DNA of 64,000 nucleotides from Enchytraeus crypticus (taxonomy: Eukaryota; Annelida; Clitellata; Enchytraeida; Enchytraeidae), in NCBI GenBank assembly GCA_905160935.1, contig CAJHZI010000641.1, forward strand, positions 1,905,001 through 1,969,000, read 5' to 3'. The position numbers were made by a program, and so were the translations under genes. Of this stretch, positions 49,566 through 59,545 are shown piece by piece (position 1 is the first letter of the stretch; each line of letters begins with the position of its first letter). Below the pieces are notes generated by a model. That model was not told where the DNA came from. It saw only the letters and a list, made by a program, of their open reading frames with translations, and made no database searches.

Positions 49566-50603
49566 CTCTGCATTATTTCTATGGCCAGTTGTTGGTCTAT
49601 TCTCTATTACTGTATTTAATTATCGGTGTTTCATTATTTCAAAGAACTAATTCAAATCGTCGACGACGCTATAAACTACCATCTCGCTCGTATGTTTTTA
49701 CTTCTTATGCTACTGATCAAAGATATGTTTGCCGCACAATATCGGTGCTTTCTGCTCGGCGCTCCTGAGAGAAAGAGATTAGATCAATTGAAAAATTATT
49801 GAAACAGTTAACCTATTTGTATTGTTGAACGAAAAGATGGTTTGGTAATTAAACCACACTTAGAAATGGATATGATTCAGCTTAATAATGTGCATGTATA
49901 TGCTGTACATATATATGTTAACCAGAGAATATCAGTGTAACTTATCCGACAAAATTCTGCACTTGAATTCGCCTCTAGGCTTACAACAACTAAAAGACTA
50001 AACTAATTAACGATTAAGGCTCGCCGACTTACATAATTGCAAGCATTAACTTATTCTATAAAAAAGATGATTCCAGGTTATTTCACTAGAGCAAAAAGTT
50101 GAACACTCTTTGTAACTCAGAGTTTCTGACCTTAATTTTTATTATCTAGGACAGCAGCTAGGCCAGGATGGCTGTTTTAGTGGCGACATAATTATGTCTA
50201 CGACAACCGCTGCACTGGTTGATCTCCATAGCATGCTGGAGCTATCGATAGAAACAATGTGAATATTTACAATGTGGAGAGATAAGCTGACGTTCCGGAC
50301 GTCCCTGGAGGGCTAGGGATTGGGATCGATGTAATCCCGATACCGCGGTGGTGATCGTAACGAGATAGCGTGCACCTGTCCGATGCAGGTGCGAGAGATA
50401 GGAGTGATTGCTCCTGCTTAATACTTCCGAAAACTTTCTGGGGTGGAAAGTTTTCATTTCTATATATTATCTAGGACTAGGATTTGACTAAAGGTTTGCA
50501 TTGCACCTACAATGCTTGTCTTAATTTACAAACCTTTACCCTGGGAACCATTATATTGATATTTAAAACTTCTTACAATGTTGCTGCTATAGTTATATAT
50601 ACA

Positions 50604-50605
<2 letters not shown>

Positions 50606-50670
<65 letters not shown>
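50606..50670. repeat. (AT)n microsatellite in intron 1
   Basis: About 65 bp of uninterrupted AT. ATATAATATAT-rich DNA continues at 50700-50900. Confidence 0.95.
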
Positions 50671-50671
<1 letters not shown>

Positions 50672-50923
50672 TAAGCCTAAGCTAAGTGGCTTATTCCGAA
50701 GTTTATATATATATATAATATAGTATATAAATATATATATATGGAATATATATTTATATGCATGCTTAGTTAATATATTTAGATATAGAAGCATAATAAT
50801 AATATATAATACATAATATATAATATAATATATAATATATAAAATATATCATATAATATACAATATATAATATATATATATATATATATATACTATATAA
50901 TATCTCTCACTCTCTTCGGTGCA

Positions 50924-51059
50924 CTGCCAAGTTTCAGGTTCAAGGTACATATTCATACTAAAAGCTAGCTTTCTCGCTCAATTAGAGCACTCCTTAAACA
51001 ACAAGTTAATCCCTTCACAAAGTCTATGCCATATCCATACCTAATGTAGCCTATAGCTG
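50924..51059 (-). mobile_element. Retroposon family X, 3' half (minus copy of an inverted pair)
   Basis: CGGTGCACTGCCAAGTTTCA, GGTTCAAGGTACATATTCAT, CCCTTCACAAAGTCTATGCC and ATACCTAATGTAGCCTATAG. It abuts a + copy starting at 51060. Confidence 0.7.
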
Positions 51060-51295
51060 GACTTCACGTATCGTATTTGGCGGCCAAGCAGGAATTGAGG
51101 ATGGCAACGGGAAACCAACTCAGGGTCTAAATTTTCCCCCAAACTATAGGCTGCATAAAGTATGGATAAGGCATTGGCTTTTGCGAAGTGATTAACTTGT
51201 TGATCTATGGAGTGCTCTTGATAGAACGTGATTGCGGACTCTGAATATGAATATGCACATTGGACCTGTCACTTGTCAGAACACTAGAAAGAGAT
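51060..51295 (+). mobile_element. Retroposon family X, near full length (plus copy of an inverted pair)
   Basis: CTTCACGTATCGTATTTGGC, GAGGATGGCAACGGGAAACC, CTATAGGCTGCATAAAGTAT, AACTTGTTGATCTATGGAGT and CACATTGGACCTGTCACTTG, ending in AGAGATATAG. Roughly a quarter of positions differ from the minus copy, so the two look like separate insertions. Confidence 0.7.
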
Positions 51296-52067
51296 ATAGA
51301 ATATATTTTAGTATATTCACAGATAATCTCAACATCCAATCTGCATGACTTAATTAATGGTTAATTGGTAATTACTTAATTGTCTGACATTTCACTTCAG
51401 ATTATTTATCTTCTTCAATAAAATTCTTCAGAATATGGTTACAACTTTAGATTGCTCCATATTTAAACTGCCTCTATAAAATGTCGCCCATCCTGCTTGT
51501 CTGGACCACAAACTTCATAATTAAATGATTTATATATTTTGACTGCATTGTATTACTAAACTATAGAGTGAGAGAGAAAATAAGTAGGTGTAATTTTAGA
51601 AAGTAAAAAATGAGTTGCATTATAGATTCCTGCCTGCACTAATATCTAAGGTTACAATTTTGTAGTTAACAGAAATGTATGCAGATATGATATATTCTAA
51701 GATGTAAAGAATTGCAGAGAGAACCAAGAGAATAATGGAAGAGAGTTAGAGTAACACTGAAGCTTAAAGTTCAGCTGTATTCGATAACGCATTTGCATGC
51801 GGATTAGAAAAAGAAATATAAAGATAGAATTATAGCAAAGAGTTCTATGCTATGAGTCTACCACTGTAGCAGTACGCTGAGTGATACTATTTATAGAGTT
51901 ACGTTTTCATTTTAAAATGCGGTCAGCAATAAAAAAAGCATACAGAGGTAATGAGATCTGTAGGGTCTCTGCTTAGATATCCTTAGGCTCCCCACTATCG
52001 CTTCTCATCAACTCTGTTTCTTTGTAAGCCGAATAGTTGTCCTGTAATCGGGCAGAGCTTGCGGCTT

Positions 52068-52190
52068 GTTGGCGTGTTGTTCGACAGCGGATCAGTAGAT
52101 GCAGGTTCATATCCAGTGCTCTCGCAGTCACTGGAATGCTATTGACGATGAAGCGGATGTTAAAACTCGGCTGCAGCTTTGGCTTTAGTA
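52068..52190 (+). mobile_element. SINE-1, diverged copy
   Basis: Recognisable by GACAGCGGATCAGTAGATGC, AGGTTCATATCC (box B decayed), GTCACTGGAATGCTATTGAC and GCGGATGTTAAAACT. It is probably an old copy. Confidence 0.55.
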
Positions 52191-52625
52191 AATGACTAAA
52201 TTTTATTGCAATCCTTAACAAATTGAGCATTATCTCTTGGAAGGATTAACCAAGCTTTTTGTGTAACGGGCTTCCGTGTTATATTCATATCTTTTAACAA
52301 AATCTGCTTAAGCCGTTATGCAGTACGATCGTCATCATTTCAGGGATCAAGTATATGAATCTAGGAGATTTTACTCTCTAATTTTACTCCTTCGGTAATC
52401 GAAATTATCGGATTTCAATCCACCTAAGGATCGGTCCTGTAACTTTGATCACGTTCCCAGCCGCTCCACACCTTAATCTGTGTGGACTTTAAGATATACA
52501 TATAAATGTCTATTAGATGTTAACTTAGCGAAGTTTGAGATACTGTAGTTCGCATTACAAATTTAATAAACGTTCACTTCGATATAGTTTTCCAGCTTCA
52601 ACGTAACAGCTGTAATCATTAATTC

Positions 52626-52644
52626 AGATTAGACGGCACACACA

Positions 52645-52718
<74 letters not shown>

Positions 52719-52742
52719 ATACTAATCTCAGCCTAATCTCAG

Positions 52743-52838
<96 letters not shown>

Positions 52839-52871
52839 ACTAATCTCAGCCTAATCTCAGTATATATATAT

Positions 52872-52940
<69 letters not shown>
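52626..52940. repeat. (CA)n/(TA)n compound array with a repeated 26-bp bridge
   Basis: CACACA and ATATAT tracts alternate. The bridge GATACTAATCTCAGCCTAAT + CTCAG occurs at 52717 and 52836, and AGCCTAATCTCAG again at 52973. The whole has expanded as a larger unit of about 120 bp. Confidence 0.9.
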
Positions 52941-52941
<1 letters not shown>

Positions 52942-53300
52942 ATGAGTGTACAGTACATAAGCGCATGAAAACAGCCTAATCTCAGTCTGCATTAGATGGA
53001 TTAGATACTGATTAAAATTATATTTCCAACACACTGTACTGTTTATTCTCGAGCCAAACGAAAGAACCACCGATCCGCTATATTCAATTTAATGAACAGC
53101 TTCCCTATTTCTTATGGTTTTATTTTACGACGCCTGTTTAATATTTCCAATTTGTGAAGCTTACCATTTTGGAAAGTGATGAAAGTGACAATCAGATGTA
53201 GCAAATGGACACTATCAAACGGGTCACATTCTTCCTGGCAGACAAAATTTGACCATCTAACTACATCAATCCTGCCCTACTAATTCTTTCATTCAAAAGA

Positions 53301-53522
53301 GTGAAAAAACGCAGAAGCACTCTGACGTACATGGAGTACTCCTATGGAGCCGCGGCATTGTTCCAGGAAGTCTACAGGATGTCCTATGCGGAGAAAGCTG
53401 TTCGCAATATTTACGTAACTCCGGTGCCGATCGATTGCATTGAGTCATCGGACCAGCATCACCTGATTAACTTTATCCGGTTCCTCTTTACGCAGTTCCG
53501 GATGTGGGTGAATGGCGAATAG
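53301..53522 (+). CDS. GC-rich coding-like block of unknown function, possibly a terminal exon
   Basis: A stretch of visibly higher GC than the DNA around it, open on the + strand and closed by TAG at 53520-53522. From the ATG at 53331 it reads MEYSYGAAALFQEVYRM and ends in FRMWVNGE. The composition is varied (Trp, Cys, His, many aromatics), unlike the low-complexity frames nearby. Possible acceptors upstream are ATTCAAAAG at 53299 and AACGCAG at 53314, behind a modest pyrimidine tract. Neither gives the phase needed for a cassette exon of the surrounding activin-like gene, and the candidate donors near the end do not match either. It could be the last exon of a nested gene, a retroposed gene fragment, or part of an unrecognised repeat. 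I do not recognise the family. Confidence 0.3.
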   Translation: MKKRRSTLTYMEYSYGAAALFQEVYRMSYAEKAVRNIYVTPVPIDCIESSDQHHLINFIRFLFTQFRMWVNGE

Positions 53523-54510
53523 AGAACTGTATGAATTAGGGGTAAGGAAAGGAAGTGTTTAAAATGAATGATATGTGGCAAAGATCCACCTGCAATTTAG
53601 CTAAGTGCCTGCTTGTTATCCATATTTCATAAAATTTTAGGAATAATTCAAGGGGAACTCATCCCATGACATAAATACTTCACTCGCTTGAATGATTGTT
53701 AGCCATGTTTGAGTCGGTATGATTTATTCTCTCATCTTCCAAGTATGACAAGGCCAATGGGATTGATTCAATGTCAGAAAACTAGTGCATTACAAATTAA
53801 GATTACTATTTTAACGATGAGAATTGACTTGTCTACGGGGAATAATACGCTTGGATTATGATTAGCTAATTTGGATTTTTAGAGTATTACAGAGACAATG
53901 TTCTTCTCTCAGATTTCTAGTGGGTATATTTGGTTCCAGGTTTAAAATGCTATTGCTTTTGAATCATTTCAGCATCTAGATGTTCTCACAATTTCTGCTG
54001 TTTGTGTTCAGATCACCAAAGTAGCTATGATTAAAGGCATATTTTTGCAACATTTCAAAAATTTTATTTTCTTCTATTCACTTTTAGATACCTTATTGGA
54101 CTTACGTTTTGGTTTGACTCATGCGGCATCAAATGAGCTTAAATTTCAATATATCGCAGGCCGATAAAAACGATTCTCACGGGAATTCTAATTTTCAAAC
54201 TTTTCTTACGTAAAAGAACGACGTCAGTTGAAAATACCAGACTGCCGTTTCGTTTCCTGCCTAGTTGATACCAACAGGCATTTGTATATGTGAAACGAAA
54301 CTAATATACATGCATCTATATGTTGAATAATGGTTTAACTGACTGAGTTTACAATATCATCCTTTGTGTCAAGGAGAAATGTGAGTTAGAACTGTATTGA
54401 AAAAGTAGGTTGTCTGAACAGGATGCTAAACTTAACATTAGTCACGTAAGACGAAAACTGAGCCAGTTTAAAAACTAAATTTGAGCAAATATACAAAGCT
54501 CTAGGGACTT

Positions 54511-54600
54511 AACGATGTTAACGTCAGTTTCATCTCGCTATATAAGTGAGTGACGGAAGAGCTCAGGATCTGAACCCCGCACATACTGATTCGCAGTCGG
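54511..54600 (-). mobile_element. SINE-1, left arm of an inverted duplication
   Basis: Minus-strand 90-bp piece ending in GATTCGCAGTCGG. It differs from the reverse complement of 54680-54769 at only three positions and shares private variants with it (for example ACTTATAT before the GCGAGATGA stretch). Confidence 0.85.
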
Positions 54601-54602
54601 AT

Positions 54603-54824
54603 GTACATGTGTATACACATGTATATGTATATATATAGGGCTATACAGCTGGAACCAAGTGGCGATGTCGGTAAGAAATCCGACTGCGAATCAGTATGTG
54701 CGGGGTTCAGATCCTGAGCTCTTCCGTCACTCACTTATATCGCGAGATGAACCTGGCGTTAACATCGTTAACTGACATTAACTGCATATATGCATGTATA
54801 TATACATGTATATATGCAGTTAAT
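54603..54824. repeat. Palindrome cluster around the SINE-1 inverted duplication
   Basis: A perfect 20-bp palindrome TACATGTGTATACACATGTA (54603-54622) sits in the spacer between the SINE arms. A 48-bp palindrome (54777-54824, ATTAACTGCATATATGCATG mirrored by a GTATATATGCAGTTAAT arm) follows the right arm by a few bases. Confidence 0.9.
54651..54769 (+). mobile_element. SINE-1, right arm of an inverted duplication plus head
   Basis: Plus-strand copy that includes the tRNA-like head (GGAACCAAGTGGCGATGTCG) and box B GGGGTTCAGATCC. Bases 54680-54769 mirror 54511-54600 across a 79-bp spacer. Confidence 0.87.
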
Positions 54825-55540
54825 TTCTTACTTCATAATTTTATCTTATCTGTAGATGCCGGTGGCAGAGTTCGTTTCACACTTGCTTGTTACTCAAGAG
54901 ACCAAGAGTTCTAAATAAGACCGACCGGCGCTGACATTTACACAGTACCTGTAGGCCAAAGAAGCAGGCTCTATACGGCTCAATATAATTTTGTCAAAAT
55001 CTCGAAACAATAACTGAACAATCATGACAGATATAGTAAAAGGGAAAGTTTTTTCTAAGACAGACTTTGAATGATTTAATAACATGGAAGGACTTCAACG
55101 TGAAACACCGAAAATATCAAATATAAGCTCTCTCCAAATACTCATATACTGTTTAAAAATTATTACTCAACCATTTGAAAATAGTATGTGCAACACCTTC
55201 TATCTCGATAGTTTTAACATCGACTCCAGTTTAGAGCAATTAGCTTCCTTCAATATTTGCCAAAGATTTCTAAAACTACACGTCAATAATTTATTTTTAT
55301 ATCAACTTTAAACGGCCATTTTAAATCCTGTTAAAATTCAGTAGATTGGCTTTAGAATTCAAAAAACCGCCTAAATCCTTATTTCCTGCAGGAAAACTGT
55401 GATGTCCTACAAATAGGACCAGTGGAGTAATTAAACTCTTCAGTATGAACCACTCGAGTATCTCATTTGTCGAGAGATGACAAAACTTAGCGTAGGTGGA
55501 GTTCAGAATCGTCAGAACCTACAACAACAACAATACATCT

Positions 55541-55775
55541 TATAGTGAAATGATTAACTACGTTGAAAATTATCACGATTAATACCCTACTAATGAAGAT
55601 AAGAAGTGTTTTACATTTTTCGTGTAACCAGTCAACTGAATGTCCGAGATTTTACTCTTAGTTCAGCGCGGCCGGGAATCGAACTCACGAGATTTCAATT
55701 CGCCTCTCTATCTGTCATTTAAAACTTCACGACGTTAGTTGATACCTCTAACCATTAAGCTATTTGGACATTCGA
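55541..55775 (-). mobile_element. SINE-2, full length, in intron 1
   Basis: On +: AGTGAAATGATTAACTACGT (3' end), CAACTGAATGTCCGAGATTT, CAGCGCGGCCGGGAATCGAA (B box) and ACCTCTAACCATTAAGCTAT (A box). Minus-strand copy. Confidence 0.8.
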
Positions 55776-56129
55776 TACAGAACCAACGTAGCGTTACAGA
55801 AACTTCAGAGATACCAGTTCCAAGCGCCTTCAATCATTTTGTTTGTTTATTATGCCGTAAACAATACCAAATACAGCATACTTAACTAGAAACTAAACAA
55901 ATAACCAAGAAGAAGATTATAAAGTTTAATAATTTCTGCAATACATGTAGGCAGCTGTTCTCTAACTACTTCAAATGTGACGATTTGTGTTGCAAGAGCT
56001 ACCGACTATTAATTGTAATAAAAAGAACTATGATTAATTATAAATTGGAAATTAATTTAGCATTTATTTCATTGCAAATTTTGACTTTGAAGAATTACAA
56101 ATATTACCGTAAACTTTAATAATGAAATT

Positions 56130-56350
56130 ACATTTTTTCATCTGACGCCCATGGATTGCAACCAGAAAGTAAGCCTTTTTTCGTTCGGTTCCGTATTTTT
56201 GAACTGATTCTCTTGATATTGGATTTGCATCGTTTTGGACCTTTTTGTTTTATACTGGTTGGCTTGACTTTGGTTCCATAGTGCTCGGTGTTGTCATTGA
56301 TAGTAGTAGCATTAAAATTGTCGTTGTTTTTGGTTGTGCTGAAGTTAAAA
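56130..56350 (-). mobile_element. Decayed repeat with coding-like body (family Z)
   Basis: Minus-strand copy: GACAACACCGAGCACTATGG, AAGGTCCAAAACGATGCAAA, AGAGAATCAGTTC and GGTTGCAATCCATGGGCGTC. It is open for about 80 codons (NDNTEHYGTKVK...). Same family as 22480-22760. No function assigned. Confidence 0.5.
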
Positions 56351-57613
56351 TGTACCATATATAAATATTTCAAACTTTAACGGAAGTTATTGAAGTTGTC
56401 ATTGAAGATTTATGAGGGGCGTTTTTTTCTGACGCAAACTGAGTATACATGTATTCCATTGAAATAAATCACCAGGAAATGGCATTAACGTTGATTGAAT
56501 TACTATGAATTACCCTGATATAAGAGAGCAGTTTATGTAGGCGAGACTGTGGTTTGATGGTCCAGAATTCGATAGGAAAGAGTTAATAAGTCAAGGAAAA
56601 AGCAAGACATGAATGATTTATGTTTTCATATTGTTGTGGTTCCAAGAAGTATTTATATGCGGAAAAAAATTATCAGAAATTCCAAAAAGTATTTAGAATT
56701 TATATACATGTATATACAGTATTTTATAGGTAGAAGCTTTAGAGGGCACCAATAAATCAAACATTGCGTTTAACGTCGATTTTCTTTGTCAAACGAAGGC
56801 ATCATTAGCTATAACAGATTCTTAAAATGTGCTTATAAAACTAAATGAAGTACATTGGTAAATAACACATTGATCACAAACTTCTTTATGCTATTTATTT
56901 CTGTCTTAAAACTAATCAAACGGATATAACCTAAAAATTCTCTAAAAGAAGTTGTGCACTTTCAGTAATAATATTACAAATTTATCCATTAAATCACAAC
57001 GCTATGCTTTTAGCCATTTAGAACACTAGTTTTGAGTAACTTTAGCCTCTTTAAAATGTATTTAATGTAATTTATGCAACAGAGATAAATCTTCAACCAT
57101 TGCTTCTTCGATATGTTAATGATGTCAACTGTCAACTTAATTTTTATGACATTCATTTAAAAGGAGAATATTTAAATATTTTTTATTTTATAGTAAATTG
57201 ATGTAAGAACTCCGCGTGGGTTAAGTGGATTAAAGAACCTGGATTCGATCTGTCGGAACCGACTCGTATTATAATTTTCTGCACGTGTCTCGGTTCTCGA
57301 ATGAATGAATGAGCTTAAACTAGCAGAAAGTTAATAAATGCCTCTCCCAGTGCCGATAGCTTAATGTAATCAAAGCGTCGTTCTAATGTTGATAGACAAG
57401 AACCGAGCCAGGCTTTAGATTTAAAAATATAGGCTCTGCCGCTTTCCTAATCTCCCCCCGCCTCCTCTAACTTCCTGTTTTCTCTTTCATTACTTTGATC
57501 AAGTGTGGGAGGTTGCCTTTTGTTGCCTTTCTTCGATATTCGTTATATATACATACATGTATATGCTGTATATATTAAATATATAGATGTGTATTTAGTT
57601 TATATATATAAAC

Positions 57614-57615
<2 letters not shown>

Positions 57616-57703
<88 letters not shown>
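57616..57703. repeat. (AT)n microsatellite in intron 1
   Basis: About 88 bp of AT, some 410 bp before exon 2 of the activin-like gene. Confidence 0.95.
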
Positions 57704-57706
<3 letters not shown>

Positions 57707-58113
57707 CTGCAACAAATATTCAGATGACTTTCACAATCTCAACTGATCTTAGATGGTTTTGACAGTTTAATTCAAATTAAATATTTTGCAATTTTGACAG
57801 TCTGATTCAAATTAAACATTTTGCAATGGACGAACTCAAGTTTTTAATGATTTATTCAAAAATGTACTAAGACGGAAAATTTAAGTAACGGGTAGTATAC
57901 ATAATTCGAAAGCTTGATTTCAATATACCTGTGCATTGTCCATAAAGTAGTCTGATAAAACTTTCTCTTCTTGAACTTTGGTGTTATAAGATTTTGAGTT
58001 ATAGTCCGTATATGTTGTGACAATTTTAAGTCAATTGAATCGATTTAGCTTTCTCGTATTCGATGTTATATTAAACGACGATATCTTTGCAATAGTTGAT
58101 GTTGTTGTTATAG

Positions 58114-59196
58114 ATCCAGTGAACGTAGGCCCGGGCATCGTTCAGTTCAACCTAAGCTCTATCAAAGACTCGGACAGTCTACAGGTGGACTCTGCCACAA
58201 TGATGGTCCTAATCCGGCGCAGTGATCCGGCTACGAAATCTCGCAGCAGCGCCAACGTGCGGCGCAGGCGCACCATTCCAGGTCCGAATATATTCACTGG
58301 AAATCCAGTTCCGTTATCTGAAAATTCTAAATATTTCTATTCTCAGAAACTACCAGAAGATGCAAGAGAAACGAGTGATGAGGATATTTCTAAACGAAGA
58401 AATTCACTTGATGAAAGTGATGAAATTGAGCTGGACTCTGAAGGAATACGAAAAAGTCAGAGTGAAGCTTATGGTAGAGAATCCAAAAGAGCGCAACCTA
58501 AATCTAATAATCTAAAGCGTCGTGTCACGCTCTTTGTCTACTTGGATTCCCCGTCCAGCAGCAGGTCCCAGAAGGACACTGGAGGCTACATGATGGACTC
58601 ACCTTCTGAGGAACAGGTTGATAAATATCACCCCAGGTGGATGGCCAAACTAACGATACACGTTCGACACACAACCTGGTATAAAATTCTTCTGCCAACC
58701 GCAGCAGTTCAAGAGAAACTGCGATCACGTGACCCTATCCTGCGCATGCGCATTGAGTGCGTTGAGTGTGACGAAACGATAAGACTTGTAACGAAACCTC
58801 GGCGGCAGAGAAGAGATGGACTTCGTAAAAGACAGCGAGAGAGAAAACACCAAACGGTTGACGAACACTCGGCGCTGAAGGTTGATGGAGGGAGAAGGAA
58901 GCGCAGCGTGGAAGAGAAACGACTGAGAGGGAGCAGGGTGGATATGGAGCGGGAAGCTAGAATTCAAGAGGTTCAGTGGCAATTGAGGAGTCATCTGCAA
59001 CGAGAGAGAAGCAGGTTGCAGTTAAAGCAACCGTTGTTAAAACAACTGCCAGAGCAACGACAACGTCAGCAACAGTTGTTGAGACAGAGTCAGCGGCAGC
59101 TGTTAGCGAAAGAGAATGCGCGGAAGTTGTTGAAGAAAGAAGAAAAGAGGCTGACACGACACAGTCATCGAAGACCTGTTCTTGTTCTTTACACGA
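58114..59196 (+). CDS. Activin/inhibin-beta-like TGF-beta precursor, coding exon 2 (prodomain and basic linker)
   Basis: Second coding exon, residues 200-560 of the precursor. The acceptor is TTGTTATAG|AT at 58113/58114; the two leading bases complete a GAT codon with exon 1. Residues 208-234 (IVQFNLSS, then SATMMVLIRR) fit the first prodomain beta strands. Residues 334-343 (KRRVTLFVYL) and 375-425 follow, with W388, LLPTAAVQEKL and C415-V-E-C418. That arrangement matches W-x-(V/F)-F-P-V ... (I/V)xCxxC of activin-beta prodomains. Residues 427-550 are Arg/Lys/Gln-rich, and HRRPVLVLYT at the end mirrors the RPFLML that precedes the maturation site in relatives. R-x-(K/R)-R-type sites occur at 249-252, 429-433 and 460-463. 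The favoured donor is A|GTAGGG at 59196/59197 (phase 1); GTGACG and GTAATC a few bases on are alternatives. The in-frame stop at 59208 lies after these donors and is taken as intronic. The seven- to nine-cysteine mature domain is absent here and must be on a later exon. Confidence 0.85.
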
Positions 59197-59261
59197 GTAG
59201 GGTGACGTAATCTACTGCACCAGGAGCTAAGTAATTCCAACTATATATCGACATCGCCACT

Positions 59262-59403
59262 GGATGGAGCCATTGGCGATGTTGGTAAGATATATATATC
59301 TATAGATATCCGATCGTGGATCGGTATGTGTAGGTTCAAATCTTGGGCTTTCCGTCATTGTATCGCTTTCGAGAGATGAAAGTGACGTTAACATTGGCGT
59401 TAC
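59262..59403 (+). mobile_element. SINE-1 with an AT-rich replacement in the head
   Basis: TGGAGCCATTGGCGATGTTG, then an AT-rich run (about 59290-59307) replaces the usual ATACTCGACC segment, then AGGTTCAAATCTTGGGCTTT and GACGTTAACATTGGCGTTA. It is preceded at 59249-59261 by a short reversed head (ACATCGCCACTGG), making a 13-bp head-to-head inverted repeat. Confidence 0.8.
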
Positions 59404-59404
59404 A

Positions 59405-59407
59405 ACT

Positions 59408-59453
<46 letters not shown>

Positions 59454-59457
59454 GGCC

Positions 59458-59489
<32 letters not shown>

Positions 59490-59545
59490 CAGTATATATA
59501 CATACATGTATACATATATATATATATATACATGTATATAAATAG
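59405..59545. repeat. (AT)n-rich tract
   Basis: AT runs with TAGGCCTATA and TACATACATGTA islands just after the SINE-1 copy. Confidence 0.9.

Larger units (their letters stand above)
45927..58113 (+). other. Intron 1 of the activin-like gene (about 12.2 kb)
   Basis: Bounded by GTAAGT and TTGTTATAG, with both flanking exons in phase 1. It contains SINE copies, two LINE ends, a head-to-head SINE inverted duplication, (AT)n and (CA)n tracts, and one GC-rich coding-like block (53301-53522). From memory, vertebrate inhibin-beta genes also have a phase-1 intron near this point of the prodomain. I could not check that here. Confidence 0.75.

Noticed and set aside
53301-53522. Cassette exon of the activin-like gene
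   Set aside because: A cassette would need phase 1 at both ends. The best acceptor and donor candidates give phases 2 or 0, while exons 1 and 2 already join in frame without it.
58222-59200. Frames on both strands overlapping exon 2
   Set aside because: Shadows of the real exon; the frame at 58116-59196 alone carries the prodomain motifs and matches the splice phase.
59208-59210. Stop codon read as the true end of the activin-like protein
   Set aside because: The frame ends just after three possible donors and without any cysteine-knot domain, so the stop is better explained as intronic.
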